Source: Mesostigma viride (taxonomy: Eukaryota; Streptophyta; Mesostigmatophyceae; Mesostigmatales; Mesostigmataceae). Taken from it: a stretch of 64,000 bases of DNA. Within the stretch, counting starts at the first letter, position 1, and each line of letters starts with the position of its first letter. The notes below the pieces were generated by a model. That model did not search any database, was not told the DNA's origin, and was given only the letters and a program-made list of their open reading frames with translations. Both the position numbers and the translations under genes were made by a program. The stretch is from the NCBI GenBank assembly GCA_009746045.1, contig RPFO01000406.1, positions 3,010,872-3,074,871 on the forward strand, in the 5' to 3' direction. Below, in pieces: positions 46,980 to 58,210 of the stretch.

Positions 46980-49900
46980 TTAAAAATTATAATTACTTAC
47001 ATCAGAGTGAATGCACCCAATTAACCATAAATAAAGCCAAAGCCAACAAGACATACCACGACAAAATAACTACAACTAGCCGGCATGGGACACTCCACAC
47101 CTCGGAATGAAGTAAAACCGCCTAATAACCATGCTGCGCCGCAAAGGATCAGCCCGCGTGCGGCGGAGCAAGATGTCAGCCATAGCCCGGGTAAGCGCTA
47201 CCGAAAGGCGTTGGCGCCAGTACGACCGGCGTCCAGGTCCGCGCCAAACAAGGGGCCCGCTGGCCCTCCAGGTCCAGGCGGTCCTCCCGGAGCCGGCAGC
47301 ACTCTGGCGGTCAGGGTCCCCATGGCCCCGAACTCCTCCAAGACAAAGGGCACCAGCCAGTGGTGCCCGACGTCGCCATAGGCCGTGAGCTTGGCTCGCT
47401 CAGCCCGATCCGCCGTGTAGCCCGCCGCCTGGGATGCACCAACCACATGGCTAAGAGCCAGGGGGCGAGCCACAGAAACGTCAATTATGAGCAAGCGCCG
47501 GCCACCTCCCTCAAAGTCCAAAACCACGATGTCAGGTCGGTGGTTGGGGGAGTAGAAAGCCGCGGGTCGTCCGCATCCTCAGACCGGATGTTCGCATGGG
47601 GGAAAACGGACCGGACCATGGTAAGCACCACCGTACGTCAGGAGGACCGTGTGCAAGTACAAGTACGTACCAATTCTGATTCTGTTGGCCACCCATGCAT
47701 ATGACAGGTAGTGGGTCCCAGTGGGGTCCGAGGTCTGCCCGCAGCTGCCACAGGGCCGCCCTGCGGGAACAAGAGGTTGCGGGGCAAACAGTTGGTGTCG
47801 CAGCTCCACTGGATAGTGACTGGGCGCCAGGACAAATATGGGGGGCCCATGGGGAGAGCACAGAGGTGAGCTGAGCCCACACCCCGTGCAGCAAGAGGGA
47901 GAACAGCCACGCGCGAGCCTGGGCGTTGAGGTCATCAAAAAGAGCCATCCAATCCGCCGTGTGCAGAATACCCGCGTAGGTTTTCTGGTGTTTATTGATG
48001 ACGCGGGCAGGGAATGGTGCGGGGGATAGGACGGTGGCGACCGAGGGAGTGCCCCGAGGAAGGCGGCATTGGGCGCGGCCTGAGCGGTGCGGACGTAGTA
48101 GTGCAGGCCTGCTGATATCTCAGCATAAGCATCGATCCTGGATGGCGGTAAGGAAGGGGCAGGTGCTGCAGCGGGGTCCAAGAGCTGTCAGGCGCGGCCG
48201 TAGCCAAAAGGGGGAGGAGCCGACAGATTTCCGCCCAGGAATGAGCGACAGAGCCCAAAAACGCCGCCGGGGCCAGCCGGGCTGCGCGGATCAGAGGCGA
48301 GCAATCAATGGCAAGGGCCTCGGCGGTGCGCTCCTCGATGGCAGCCCGCAGGGCGTCGATGACAAAACCGGGGTCACCCACCGGATCGCCGAGGACGTCC
48401 AACCGGCCCACGGAGACGTTCGTTCCGGCCCAGGAGCTGCGGCGGAAAGCGACTACACCGCGCACGGCGCATTTGGCCAGGGTCAACTCGAGGTTGATTG
48501 GTCATGCAGCCACGGCCGTCTGCAGGGCCAGAAGGGCCGCGTTGGTGTCCTGCACGGTGCCCATGAGGTAGATGTCGTCCATTCGTATGCCAGTGTGGCA
48601 ACTGCCAGGTGAGCGGCGTGGACCGCGCGGAGGCAAACCTGGAGGGGGGTGGCAAAGTACAGGGGCCTCAGGGGGTCGCCCTGCTGTTTGCCGGAACTCG
48701 ACAGCAGGTCGGCGCGTGTGACGTCCTCCATAGTGTAAACCAGTTGACCCGGCTGGCCGTAGCACACGGCGGTCCAAGACCGATGATATGTAGGTCCTCG
48801 AAGTGCTCGACAACCGCCGCAAACATGCACGTGCGGGACAGGCTGCTGAAGGCGTTGCCCGGTGGCAGTCGACCGTTGACAACCGCGTGGGTGGGATGAG
48901 CCTCAAGATACATGCCTGCCTGCCTAGAAATCAGCCCCAAAATGGAGGCCCTGGCCCTCGGCATGGCAGGGCCCCCACCCACACTTCGCCTCTTAGACCA
49001 TGCCGAGGTCAACTACCCTCCTTCAGGCCGCTTCAAGCTGCTCGGCAGTTGGCTTCCCGACTGCGAGGACGACATGACGACACGGATCGGCATGGCGTGG
49101 GCGCACCTCCATGACCACCGCCGCTGGTGGAGCAACCCCGCCCTACCCCGGATCGTCAAGCGTGACCTCTTCAAGGTCGTCATTCTGACGTGATCCTGAC
49201 CTACGGCGCCGAGACCTGGACACTGACGCAGGAGCTGGAGCAACGACTCGACGGCGCCGTCACCAAGATGCTGCGCCAGGCCCTTAACATCCCCTTTGGT
49301 TTGCACATTAGTAATGAGGATTTGTACGCTGATTTGCCCTATGTTTCCCGACATTATTAGGCACAGGCGCCTGGGCCTAGCCGGGCACCTGGCCCGCACA
49401 GATCAGGTAGATACCTCAGATAGACTGGCTGGCACCGAGCCCGCCCAGCCTGGGCGATATGTCCTCACCTGGCGTGCCCCCGGCTGCGAGTGGCAGGGCC
49501 GCCACCCGTGGACTTTTCGTGATACTCCGCATGCGATCGGGCGCACCTTGCCCACGGGCGGGGGGGCAGAGGACACCCTTGACCCTGTAGAGCTAGGCGG
49601 CGCCCGCGAGCCACTCGCGCGCCGCGGGGGGGACGCGACCTGCCGCCATGCAGGTCAGTGAGGGTGTCAACGAGAAGGTCCTCGCGCCCCCGTGCCCCAC
49701 CAGCACCTCCAAGTGCTCGTAGCGCCAGCCCGACGGCCCGGCCTCGGTGGAGGAAGCCCGCGGCAGTTCCCGTAGCACCTCCAAGAAGCAGTCATGGTCC
49801 AGCAGGAGGGGCGCCGGCAGGGGGTCAGGCGCGGGAAGCTGAAACCCAGGCTCCGCGGGGTGGGCTAGCCTCCAGCGCCGCGAGGGTAGTGGCATTGACG

Positions 49901-49990
49901 GGGGCCAGCTTGGCCATTTCCAAGCGGGTCATATGGCCCCGGGCCCGGTCTAATTAGCTGACCCTCACTCACGGACGAGACGGAGGACAT
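46980..49990 (-). mobile_element. LINE A copy (A4), decayed, interrupted by LINE B
   Basis: Minus-strand pieces match LINE A: the N-terminal RT region GPSGWRYEHLEVL and VPPAAREWLAGA (49590-49760), RPIACG (about 49530), then after the LINE B block YLEAHPTHA (about 48900), a degraded RT core, SPLIRAARLAPAAFLGSVA (about 48250), the zinc region, and LDFEGGGRRLLIIDVSVARP (about 47450). The 3' end reads TGTAAGTAATTATAATTTTT, the family signature, ending near 46980. About 160 bp of RT is missing where LINE B sits. Many frame changes. Confidence 0.8.
48922..49526 (+). mobile_element. LINE B fragment inside LINE A4
   Basis: Plus-strand match, by eye very close, to the LINE B copy at 51985-52950, from LEISPKMEA (RT motif after the catalytic loop) through FKLLGSWLPDCEDD, YGAETWTL, RRLGLAGHLART and VLTWRAPG. 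It starts in mid-RT and stops in the C-terminal region, so it lacks both ends, including the 3' tail. One small frame change near 49190. Flanked on both sides by LINE A of opposite orientation. Confidence 0.85.
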
Positions 49991-51041
49991 TAGCGGCCAC
50001 GCGCGTTCGAAGGAGACCTCCCCCGACAGCCGGGCCACAACGGTCCGAGCCCCGCCAAAAACGACCATCTTACTCCGTCACCAAATTGGCGCGAGATCCC
50101 GAAAATCTGGTGGGCGGGAAGGTGACGACGAGGCAAAAAGTCACGCAGCACCCATGGCGGCCGTGAAAATCCTAGCGACCGTCCTGAGAACACATTACGG
50201 ACATCGAATTCATTTTGAGCCTTCATAACTCATCTACTTCACGTAGATATTTTTTTATCCTAAAGAAATCGGCCCATTTTTTCAGGAAAACAGAAAAAGG
50301 GCGGGCATTTTCGCGAGGTCGGGTCAGGTCCGCTGCATTTTGCAGTGGACCCCCCAAAAGTCACACCGGAAACTTATCGAAAACGGCGACAGTGTAGTTC
50401 GAGGTAAGCCGCTCGCACGATTCTATGACTAATTCAAAAATTTTTTACCGAAAAACTTTTTGTTAAAACGACTGCCATTGTAAATGCCTCGTTGCCGCAG
50501 CAGTTGGAACTGCCAGGAGGGTGCGTGCGGGGCTTATCATGGCAACGCACGTAAAAATATGTCACTCCCTCGTTTCTTTCATTTTTGTCATCCCATTTGC
50601 GCAGGGCGCTTCAACAACTTCTAGAGCGAAGCCCAGCCTGATTTTTTGCTGGCTCTGTAGTGTAGACCTGCGCTCATCACTGAATATCGCCTGCGATCGT
50701 TGCGAAATGAAGCATGAATACGCATTGCGCTGGTTGAGTCGACGCTGTACAGTGGAACCTGCTTTTTCGGCATCCGGATCCAAGGTAGGGTGAAGCCAGC
50801 CCCGTTCCCCTTCCAGATTTTCTGCCTGTCTCTTTCCCCGAGGCTCGTGAAAGCGCCTCGTTCATGTTACGCCGGACGCCTCGTCAAGCATCGCTGCTCG
50901 AGAGGGAGACGTAAGCCATGGCCAGCCTCCCCAAACAGCGTGATGTGCGCCTGTTCATTCTTCCAAGTGTAATTCATGGCGTAGGAAGCTGAGCCTGAAG
51001 GCAACAAACAGAAGGTACATGTCCTGTATTCAACAGTCAGC
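49991..51041. other. Unassigned stretch
   Basis: No gene is recognised. The ORFs are short (at most 90 codons). The AT-rich part 50215-50480 has T and A runs. The left end may still be 5' sequence of LINE A4. Confidence 0.4.
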
Positions 51042-51058
51042 ACATATAGGTGTGCTGA

Positions 51059-51655
51059 CTGACGAGGATGCGGATGGCGCTGCCTTCTATTCCCCCAACC
51101 ACCGGCCTGACATCGTGGTGCTGGACTTTGAGGGGGGTGGCCGGCATCTGCTTATCGACGTTTCGGTGGCGCGGCCCTTGGCTCTTAGCCACGTGGCTGG
51201 GGCCTCCCTCACGGCAGGTTACACGGCGGACCGGGCGGAGCGGGCCAAGCTCCTGGCCTACGGCGACGTCGGGCACCATCGTGTGGTGCCCTTTGTCCTG
51301 GAGGAGTTTGGGGCCATGGGGCCCCTGACCTCCGCCTTCTTCAAGGAGTGTTGCCGGCTCCGGGAGGACCGGCTGGACCTGGAGGGCCAGCGGGCCCCAT
51401 GGTCGGCGCGGACCTGGACGTCATATTGGCGTCAGCGCCTGTCGGTGGCGCTGACTCGGGCCATGGCTGACATCATGCTCCGCCGTACGCGGGCTGATTT
51501 TGCGGTGCAGCAGGGCTATTAGGTTCCTCCCGTTAGGCGTTTCCATTGGTCTTATCGTAGTATAGAGTTTTGACATGGCTCTGTATATAGGTTTATAGCT
51601 GGGCGTTTGCTTTGGTTTGAGTGATTTCACTCTGCTGTAAGTAATTATATTTTTA
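51059..51655 (+). mobile_element. LINE A1 3' fragment with target-site duplication
   Basis: Starts at GAGGATGCGGATGGC within the endonuclease region, includes HRPDIVVLDFEGGGRHLLID and the intact C-terminus (stop near 51522), then the 3' UTR ending TGTAAGTAATTATATTTTTA. It is flanked by a 17-bp target-site duplication ACATATAGGTGTG(C/T)TGA at 51042-51058 and 51656-51672 (16 of 17 identical). Heavily 5'-truncated. Confidence 0.92.
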
Positions 51656-51984
51656 ACATATAGGTGTGTTGATGTGCAACCCTGGAGCTTATCCAGCTTT
51701 AACAGGCCATACAACACGCTGCTGGGGCTCCACTTTAGCGGACTGTTGGTAAGTATTTCAACCTCTTTCCTTGGCCAGATTATAATGCACCATGTTTATC
51801 AATGATGGGCGGCGTGTTCTGATCTGGGGCTGGGAGGCACGAAGAAACCAGGGGGGAGCCCAGGTATGTGAAGTGCGCAGATGCTGTTGCTGCCTTGAGA
51901 AACCCAGGATTCATTGCCCTTGTTACATTCAGATATGTTGAAGCAGGCTGAGCTAATTAAGTACTATACATGGAAGGGAGCCGG

Positions 51985-52950
51985 AGTCTGCCCAACTTTG
52001 GCTGGACTGCCTGGCGCCAGTCGAGGCTCGGGCGGTTGGTCTAGAAATCAGCCCCAAAACGGACGCCCTGGCCCTCGGCATGGCAGGGCCCCCACCCACA
52101 CTCCGCCTCTTAGACGATGCGAGGTCAACTACCCTCCTTCAGGCCGCTTCAAGCTGCTCGGCAGTTGGCTTCCCGACTGCGAGGACGACATGACGACACG
52201 GATCGGCATGGCGTGGGCGCACCTCCATGACCACCGCCGCTGGTGGAGCAACCCCGCCCTACCCCGGATCGTCAAGCGTGACCTCTTCAAGGTCGTCATT
52301 CTGACGATTCTGACCTACGGCGCCGAGACGTGGACACTGATGCAGGAGCTGGAGCAACGACTCGACGGCGCCGTCACCAAGATGCTGCGCAAGGCCCTTA
52401 ACATCCCCTTTGGTTTGCACATTAGTAATGAGGATTTGTACGCTGATTTGCCCTATGTTTCCCACATTACTAGGCACAGGCGCCTGGGCCTAGCCGGGCA
52501 CCTGGCCCGCACAGATCAGGTAGATACATCAGATAGACTAGCTGGCACCAAGCCCGCCCAGCCTGGGCGTTATGTCCTCACCTGGCGTGCCCCCGGCCGC
52601 GCGCGGCAGGGCCGCCACCCGTGGACTTTTCGTGATAGACTCGGCATGGACATGTGCTACACTAGACGTGACGGGCTCACCCCCGGGCAGCCTCCTGGTT
52701 TGTCTGTAATATGGAGGCAGATGGTGCGCAAGGCTAGATGGCAAGTAGTGATGAAGGAGACCACCCCCACGCCTGTGGGGGCTCCGCGTGTGACCAAGTA
52801 TGGCATTCATAGCGATTCGGGCCGCGGTGCCCACACCCCTGTAACTAGGACCTAGATAGCTTATACCATCCATTCCATCGGGCATGTTCCCCTCCCACTG
52901 AGGACTTATGCTCACGTGACGCAGTCACGTGTCTATTAATTAATTAAGGG
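51985..52950 (+). mobile_element. LINE B copy, 5'-truncated, with (TTAA)n tail
   Basis: Begins near the RT motif QLWLDCL, then VGLEISPKTDALAL (needs a different frame from the following part), FKLLGSWLPDCEDD, RIGMAWAHL, ILTYGAETWTL, MLRKALNIPFG, RHRRLGLAGHLART, VLTWRAPG, and a C-terminus ending near 52855. These are the RT thumb and C-terminal region of LINEs with the Y-G-A-E-T-W motif. The 3' UTR includes CACGTGACGCAGTCACGTG, a palindrome, and ends in (ATTA)n at about 52936-52950. The clade is not assigned. Confidence 0.85.
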
Positions 52951-55900
52951 GACGGTCCCGGCGCGAATATTTTGGCGCCGAAAAATTCGCGGTACCCGTC
53001 CGTACCGTGAAAAAGTGGTGCACGGGGCGCGCACCCCTACCGGAGCTGGCCATGGCGACGTGCTTTCAGGCAGAGTAGAAAAAGATAGCTCGCGGAATGC
53101 AGAGAAACTGAGCGAATCTTAAAGACGATGAGTAAATGATACTACTCCGTAGCGGAGTTCGCGTTTTTTGCAGTGTCGATGATTTTATTGATGAACATCG
53201 CCAGGGGGGTCCAATCTGATGTTTTCGTCGAGAGGAATAAATTAGAATGCACGCTGGCGGCGGTGATTGTCAGGTTTTATGGGCTTTACCTAGCGTCAAG
53301 GATGCGTTTAAATCGTTATTGGTAAAGCTTTAAAAAATTTGCTGGGTTTCGGCAAGATTTCCGTCATGATCGGTAAGACACTCTCCAGGCTCGCGGGATG
53401 CGCGTCTTATTATTCCATGGAAGGTTGTTCTTTCTTGCGCCGCTGGGCGAAGGACAATTCCGGTAATGGTACGATCGTGTGATCAACGTGACCCTATGAA
53501 TGTCTCGCTTCCTTTATGGGTTATCAACGCAAGTTTTCGGCTTCTTTCCGTGCAGTTAGCGCCAGGTATAATGCCATTCCGTGCTGCGCATCGCCAGATT
53601 CCTGGCATCTTTCAGTGGTTTTTATGTACGTTGCATGGCTGGGATGTGTCAAAGCGTGACCGTGGCATATCGTCAAGTTGTCAGGGATTTGCTGAGTGGT
53701 TTCTTGGAAGGCGATTGCTAACAGCACTCAGTTTTGTGTGAATATTGACGCGGCCTTTCTTAGCAGAGGCTTCATTGTGGTTAATTAGAGGCTCACAAGC
53801 TTGAGTTTGTTTCTTGGCAAACAATTGCGCTGGAAAGAAAGGTGGCAGTGGTTTTTCTGAGGGGCATACTGCATGGGTGGAACTGCACGTAGGTAGGGGT
53901 TATCGTTGTCTTGTTGGCCTTTCTCCCACTAAAATGGGAGAGCCCTAATTCATATGCTAGCAAGGCAAGGTAACCATGGTAAGAAGCCTTGGCAAGCAGC
54001 ATGTATGATAATTCTGCTTTCTCTGTGGACTGTCTGTTGTTACCCTTGTTGGGCAATTAGTGGATATGGCTTTCTAGGGTGTGTTTGAGCTTGGTTTTGG
54101 GATGATGCCCACACCATAAACCTGGAATATGCTTTAGAAGTGTTGGCTAGGCATGTAGAGCTACCTGCCTCATTGTTGTGCACACACGCAACAGGTTGCC
54201 CGTGTCGAGGTAAGGCAAGGGCACATGACGTGCCCAGCTACCTCCTTGTACATTGTGGTCGAATTGGGCATGGTCAGGAGCCTTTTGGATGGCATAGGAA
54301 GTGTTAGTGTGCCTTAATACTCACTAATGCCTTCCTTAGCGTCTGCACAGGTGGCAAACTGCCAAAATTAATAACTGCTACAGCTGAGCTCAGAATGCCA
54401 CCAAACTTTGACAGTGCCTTCTATGGTCATGACAGAATTTGACTTGTGCTTTTCAGGCCTAATTGATGTGTTATATGAGTGTGTATGGGGACGCCCCGCC
54501 TAAAAAAGCGTATTTTTGGCCCAAAAATTAATAACTCAAAGGGATGTGCTGATTTTGTTGATCCAATTAGGTAGAAACAATGTCCCAGCAGATGATGCCT
54601 AGCTTTATTTAGTTACGTTGTGCCCATGCAGGGAGTAACTCTCTGCTGAGAGCCCCGCTTTAGCCTTTGTATAGCTATGCTGATCTTCCCCCCATGACAG
54701 GCTCCCCCTTCGCTGGGCATAGCTTGAAGATCATGGGGATGCACGTGCCCTGGTGCACCTAGAGCAAGGGTCCTTTACATCCCCACCCTTGCAGGAAGTA
54801 GCTTAGGATGTATGATAGGCCATATGCCCCCTCTCAGGGGCTATGTGCTACATATACTCCCAACGGAGTTATGTTACAATTCAATTCAATTCAATTCAAT
54901 GTCCCATGACATTTTTATATGGGGTGTGCTTTTTTCATGCAACTGGTTCTCCCACTGTTCTGGGCAAGATGTGCCCCGGACAGCTTTTTTTCTATTTTTA
55001 GCTCATAGCCGGTGTATGGCTGGGGGTAGTACCCCCAACAAGTGGTGGTATGCATGCCCAAACATCATGTTTATGGTCCCCAAACATCATTCAGTGGTTG
55101 TCAGTTGCATTTCTGTAGTTATTAGGGGGGGTAAGTTTTGATATATTTCTATGGGACCCTCCCCTTAATTAATGGAAGGGGGCTGATTTGTCTTTGATAT
55201 GGTTGCTGCCTATGATGATGAATATTGTTGCGGGCACAACAGAGTGCACAATGGGCTTACAGCATTGCGTAAGAGGCATGAATCTCACCAGGACACCTTC
55301 TACGGGCTCACAACAACATCACAATAACGATTACCTAAGTGCTTGCTGCCACACCACTGCCACATCACTCCCCACCACCCCAACACACCTACCACTGTTA
55401 CGCCGTTGTTAGCAGTGCCACGATTGCATAGCAATACCAACATTCCTGTCGTTAGCATGGAGGACCACCAGGTGCATCGTGTGCGCATACCCATGTGACA
55501 GATATTATAGACTCCCACCAGGAGCAACGTCCACCACCATGAGTCTCGCCTGTTGGTGTAACTGCTGGCAGTGTCCCTACAACTCAGTATGGAATCTGCC
55601 ATAAACGATAACGCCAGGCCCTGCACCATTGCTGCCACAATCTGCCATAGTGACTTCGCCCATCGCAGCCTTGATCGTGATTGCAGCCACAAGTTCCTGC
55701 CGGCCCTCTTCATCTCTTCTATCGTAGCACCAGAAACTGGGGCCACATTTAGCAGCATCGGCAGCTGACATAGCTGGCACCTGGCACAACAGATAATGCC
55801 AGTAGTATCAAAGAAGGCACCCTACTGCTCACCATTGCTATCAATCACTCAGTGGCATGATCAATCTGTCACTACCACTTGCCAGCACCACAGAATATCA

Positions 55901-56774
55901 TGACCTGGTGTTTTGCCACGGAAATCTGAATGGAGAGCTTTCACCACAAGCCCACCCCAATGAGTTGGTTTGCACACTACACCACTGTTGGCTGTACCGT
56001 GCCACCTGCCACATAAATTTCCCTTCCATCATGCAGCAGTAGCAACATAACCTCAAGGCTAGACCATAACATCTATCTGCATAATTACCGATAGCCTTCA
56101 TGATCGCTGCCTCGTGCCACTGGCCATACTACTGCCATCTGCATTACTTTCTACCACATGTGCCACTCTCTTCTGCATCACTAGATCCCACTACTGCTGC
56201 CTGACCTGCCTGCTGCCAGCACCTTCGCTGGCATCAGCTCATGGCATGCCCATGGCCACATCCTCCATCTGCCGTGCATAGCCCATGCTTCACTAGGATT
56301 GTTAGTCCAGGGTGCACGATGAACAACACATAAAAAAATGCCCATGCACCTCCAGAAGATTGTTTGGCATGCGAGCTAGCTGGCTAGAGATGTTAGATAG
56401 CAACTGCAAGCAAATGTAGTGTGCAGCCATGTTTGCTTCGAACCACTATTTGACTTGCCAACTAGTTGCTCTCTCTCAACACGCCCCACCATTGGAATGC
56501 TGGTAGTTAATACTATTGATGTATCAAAGAGACAACTGTTCATGTATTTCCATGATGAAGTGCATGCCACATGTATGGGTGGAGATAACCAAGTCAGAGT
56601 TCAACCTTACCTCAGCTCGTACTGTTATTATGGGGTATGAACTTGTAAGGAAATATTATTATATGATGTTGGCTGCTGTCACGTGTCACTGTGACACATC
56701 GTCATCGATCTGTGGTGTGACTGAGGTAATACTTGGCAATCATGTTCAGCATGCTCTATTTAAATTGCATTAAA
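52951..56774. other. Long region without a recognised gene
   Basis: No ORF of note and no known domain. Local structures: a near-palindrome GGCGCGAATATTTTGGCGCC at about 52963-52982; a hairpin CTCCCACTAAAATGGGAG near 53925; CAC/CTG-rich low-complexity sequence at 55300-56250; the palindrome GTGTCACTGTGACAC near 56684; and a LINE B-like 3' end near 54800-54900, listed separately. Confidence 0.5.
54800..54900 (+). mobile_element. LINE B-like 3' terminus with (AATTC)n tail
   Basis: TGTGCTACATATACTCCCAA then CGGAG, followed by TTATGTTACAATTCAATTC. This aligns with the 3' end at about 13200-13250 (TATGCTACATGATCTCCCAA then CGGAGGCATGTTATAATTT). The stem-loop CTCCCAACGGAG and a short-unit tail are shared. 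No coding part is attached. Confidence 0.5.
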
Positions 56775-57360
56775 AATTTCAGCTCTGTCTGAACTCATTT
56801 GCGCTACCTGTGGTGCATTATATATCCAAATTTTGCGCGAGAGTGACGCGTGACAGCAGAATCATGTAACTAGTTGGTGTTCAATCAAGGTGCAACTTTG
56901 CAGCCAGCCTGCAGATGTTGCAAGTAAAGTGTTTGCTTACTTCCAGGTTAATCTGAGCTCATTTGCACTGTTGGGTGCATTTAATGATCCATAAAATGCT
57001 CCAAATGACCGTAGTTGTGACGGTTGACAGCATAATTTCTGGCCATCCCATCTCTATTACGGGTGCAACTTGGTACTTGAGCTGCATATGTTATATAATG
57101 TATGTTATATAATGTGTCTGCCCATTTCCAGGTCAAAACGACATTAATTGTGTTGTTTGTGGAATTAATTATGAATAAAACTGGCAATTTTGGCGTTTTT
57201 TATGCTTTTGGACGTCACCATTCTGTGAGCACCAAGTGGCCAACCAAGGTGTGACTTGGCACAGTAAATCTGGGTACCATGGAGAAGCCAGCCACCAAGT
57301 TTGACCATCATCCGAATATTAGTGCAGCTAGGAGGAGTAAGATGGGTGTTTTTTGGCACT
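56775..57360. repeat. Degenerate ~180-bp tandem repeat, 3 copies
   Basis: Three blocks start near 56775, 56941 and 57122 with TTTCAG or TTCCAGGT followed by an ACTCATTT-like stretch. Each has a GTGACG-TGACAGCA-like middle and a late GGTGCAACTT-like phrase. The blocks are clearly diverged. Satellite-like or an old local duplication. Confidence 0.6.
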
Positions 57361-57413
57361 TTCAGACCGTTGTGGCGCCATGGCGGTGGCGCGGCGGGCC
57401 GGGCGCGGCACGC

Positions 57414-58141
57414 CTAACAGCCCCTCCCAGTCCCCCAGCTGCACAATAAAAAAAAAAGCGGCGACAACGGGCGATAACCGCACCCTGGAGGCCTCGCACC
57501 CCGCGCCCGAGCAGGGCCGGTGAGGAGCAAGCGGGGGGTCACCACGTAAAGTTTGAACCCAAGCGGGTCATCCGGAGCGGCGTGCATGCTCTGCAAAGAA
57601 ACGACAGCGCATTGCGTGAACAGGTTGCGCGCACGGCCGGTGGGGAAGGTCGGCCAGCCGTGGACGCCGCGTTGATGGCACATGCCTCCCATGGGAAACC
57701 GTGTCCAGGCAGCCGAGTAATCAGGCGGCGGGGCCTGGGAGCCGAGCGGGGCCGAGGAGGGAGGGCCGGGAAGGGGGCCGGGATGGCCGGCCGGTTGAGG
57801 GGGCGTTGGCTGGAGCAACTGCGGGCATGCTGGGCCCGACCGTGAATGGAATATACGCACTGGCAGTGGGCCTCCGGGCAGCGGTAGCAGCTCAAGGTGG
57901 CTTGCAGATCCGCCGGGCCGAGATCGGGGTGCTGGGCGCGAAATAAAATGCTGGTATAGAGCAGGTTAAGCTTGTGAAACCCACTAGCACAGGGCGACCC
58001 CGAGGGAAGCAGCACGCCGGTGCACCGGAAAAGGGCCTCGGCAGGCAATGCCGGGCCGCGGCTGGGGACAACGCCCGCTGTAACCATGGGGAGTGCCAGC
58101 GGCGACCCCGCGCGCCGGTCGCATCCTATACATGGATGCAA
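57414..58141 (-). CDS. Unrecognised Cys/His-bearing ORF
   Basis: Two overlapping minus-strand ORFs of 148 and 200 codons lie in a GC-rich island amid AT-richer DNA. The longer one (57539-58141) has a cluster CYRCPEAHCQC followed by H-x4-H and C, which could be a zinc-binding finger like those at the N-terminus of R2-type LINEs, but no family is recognised. It ends next to the GGGGGCATATATAT site where a LINE A copy inserted. Could be a 5' fragment of another LINE on the minus strand. Low certainty that it is coding. Confidence 0.25.
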
Positions 58142-58210
58142 CTTATAAATGCATCATGCCATCTATGTTACGTGTTTTAATTAATGCCGGGGGCATATAT
58201 ATCAAGGAGA

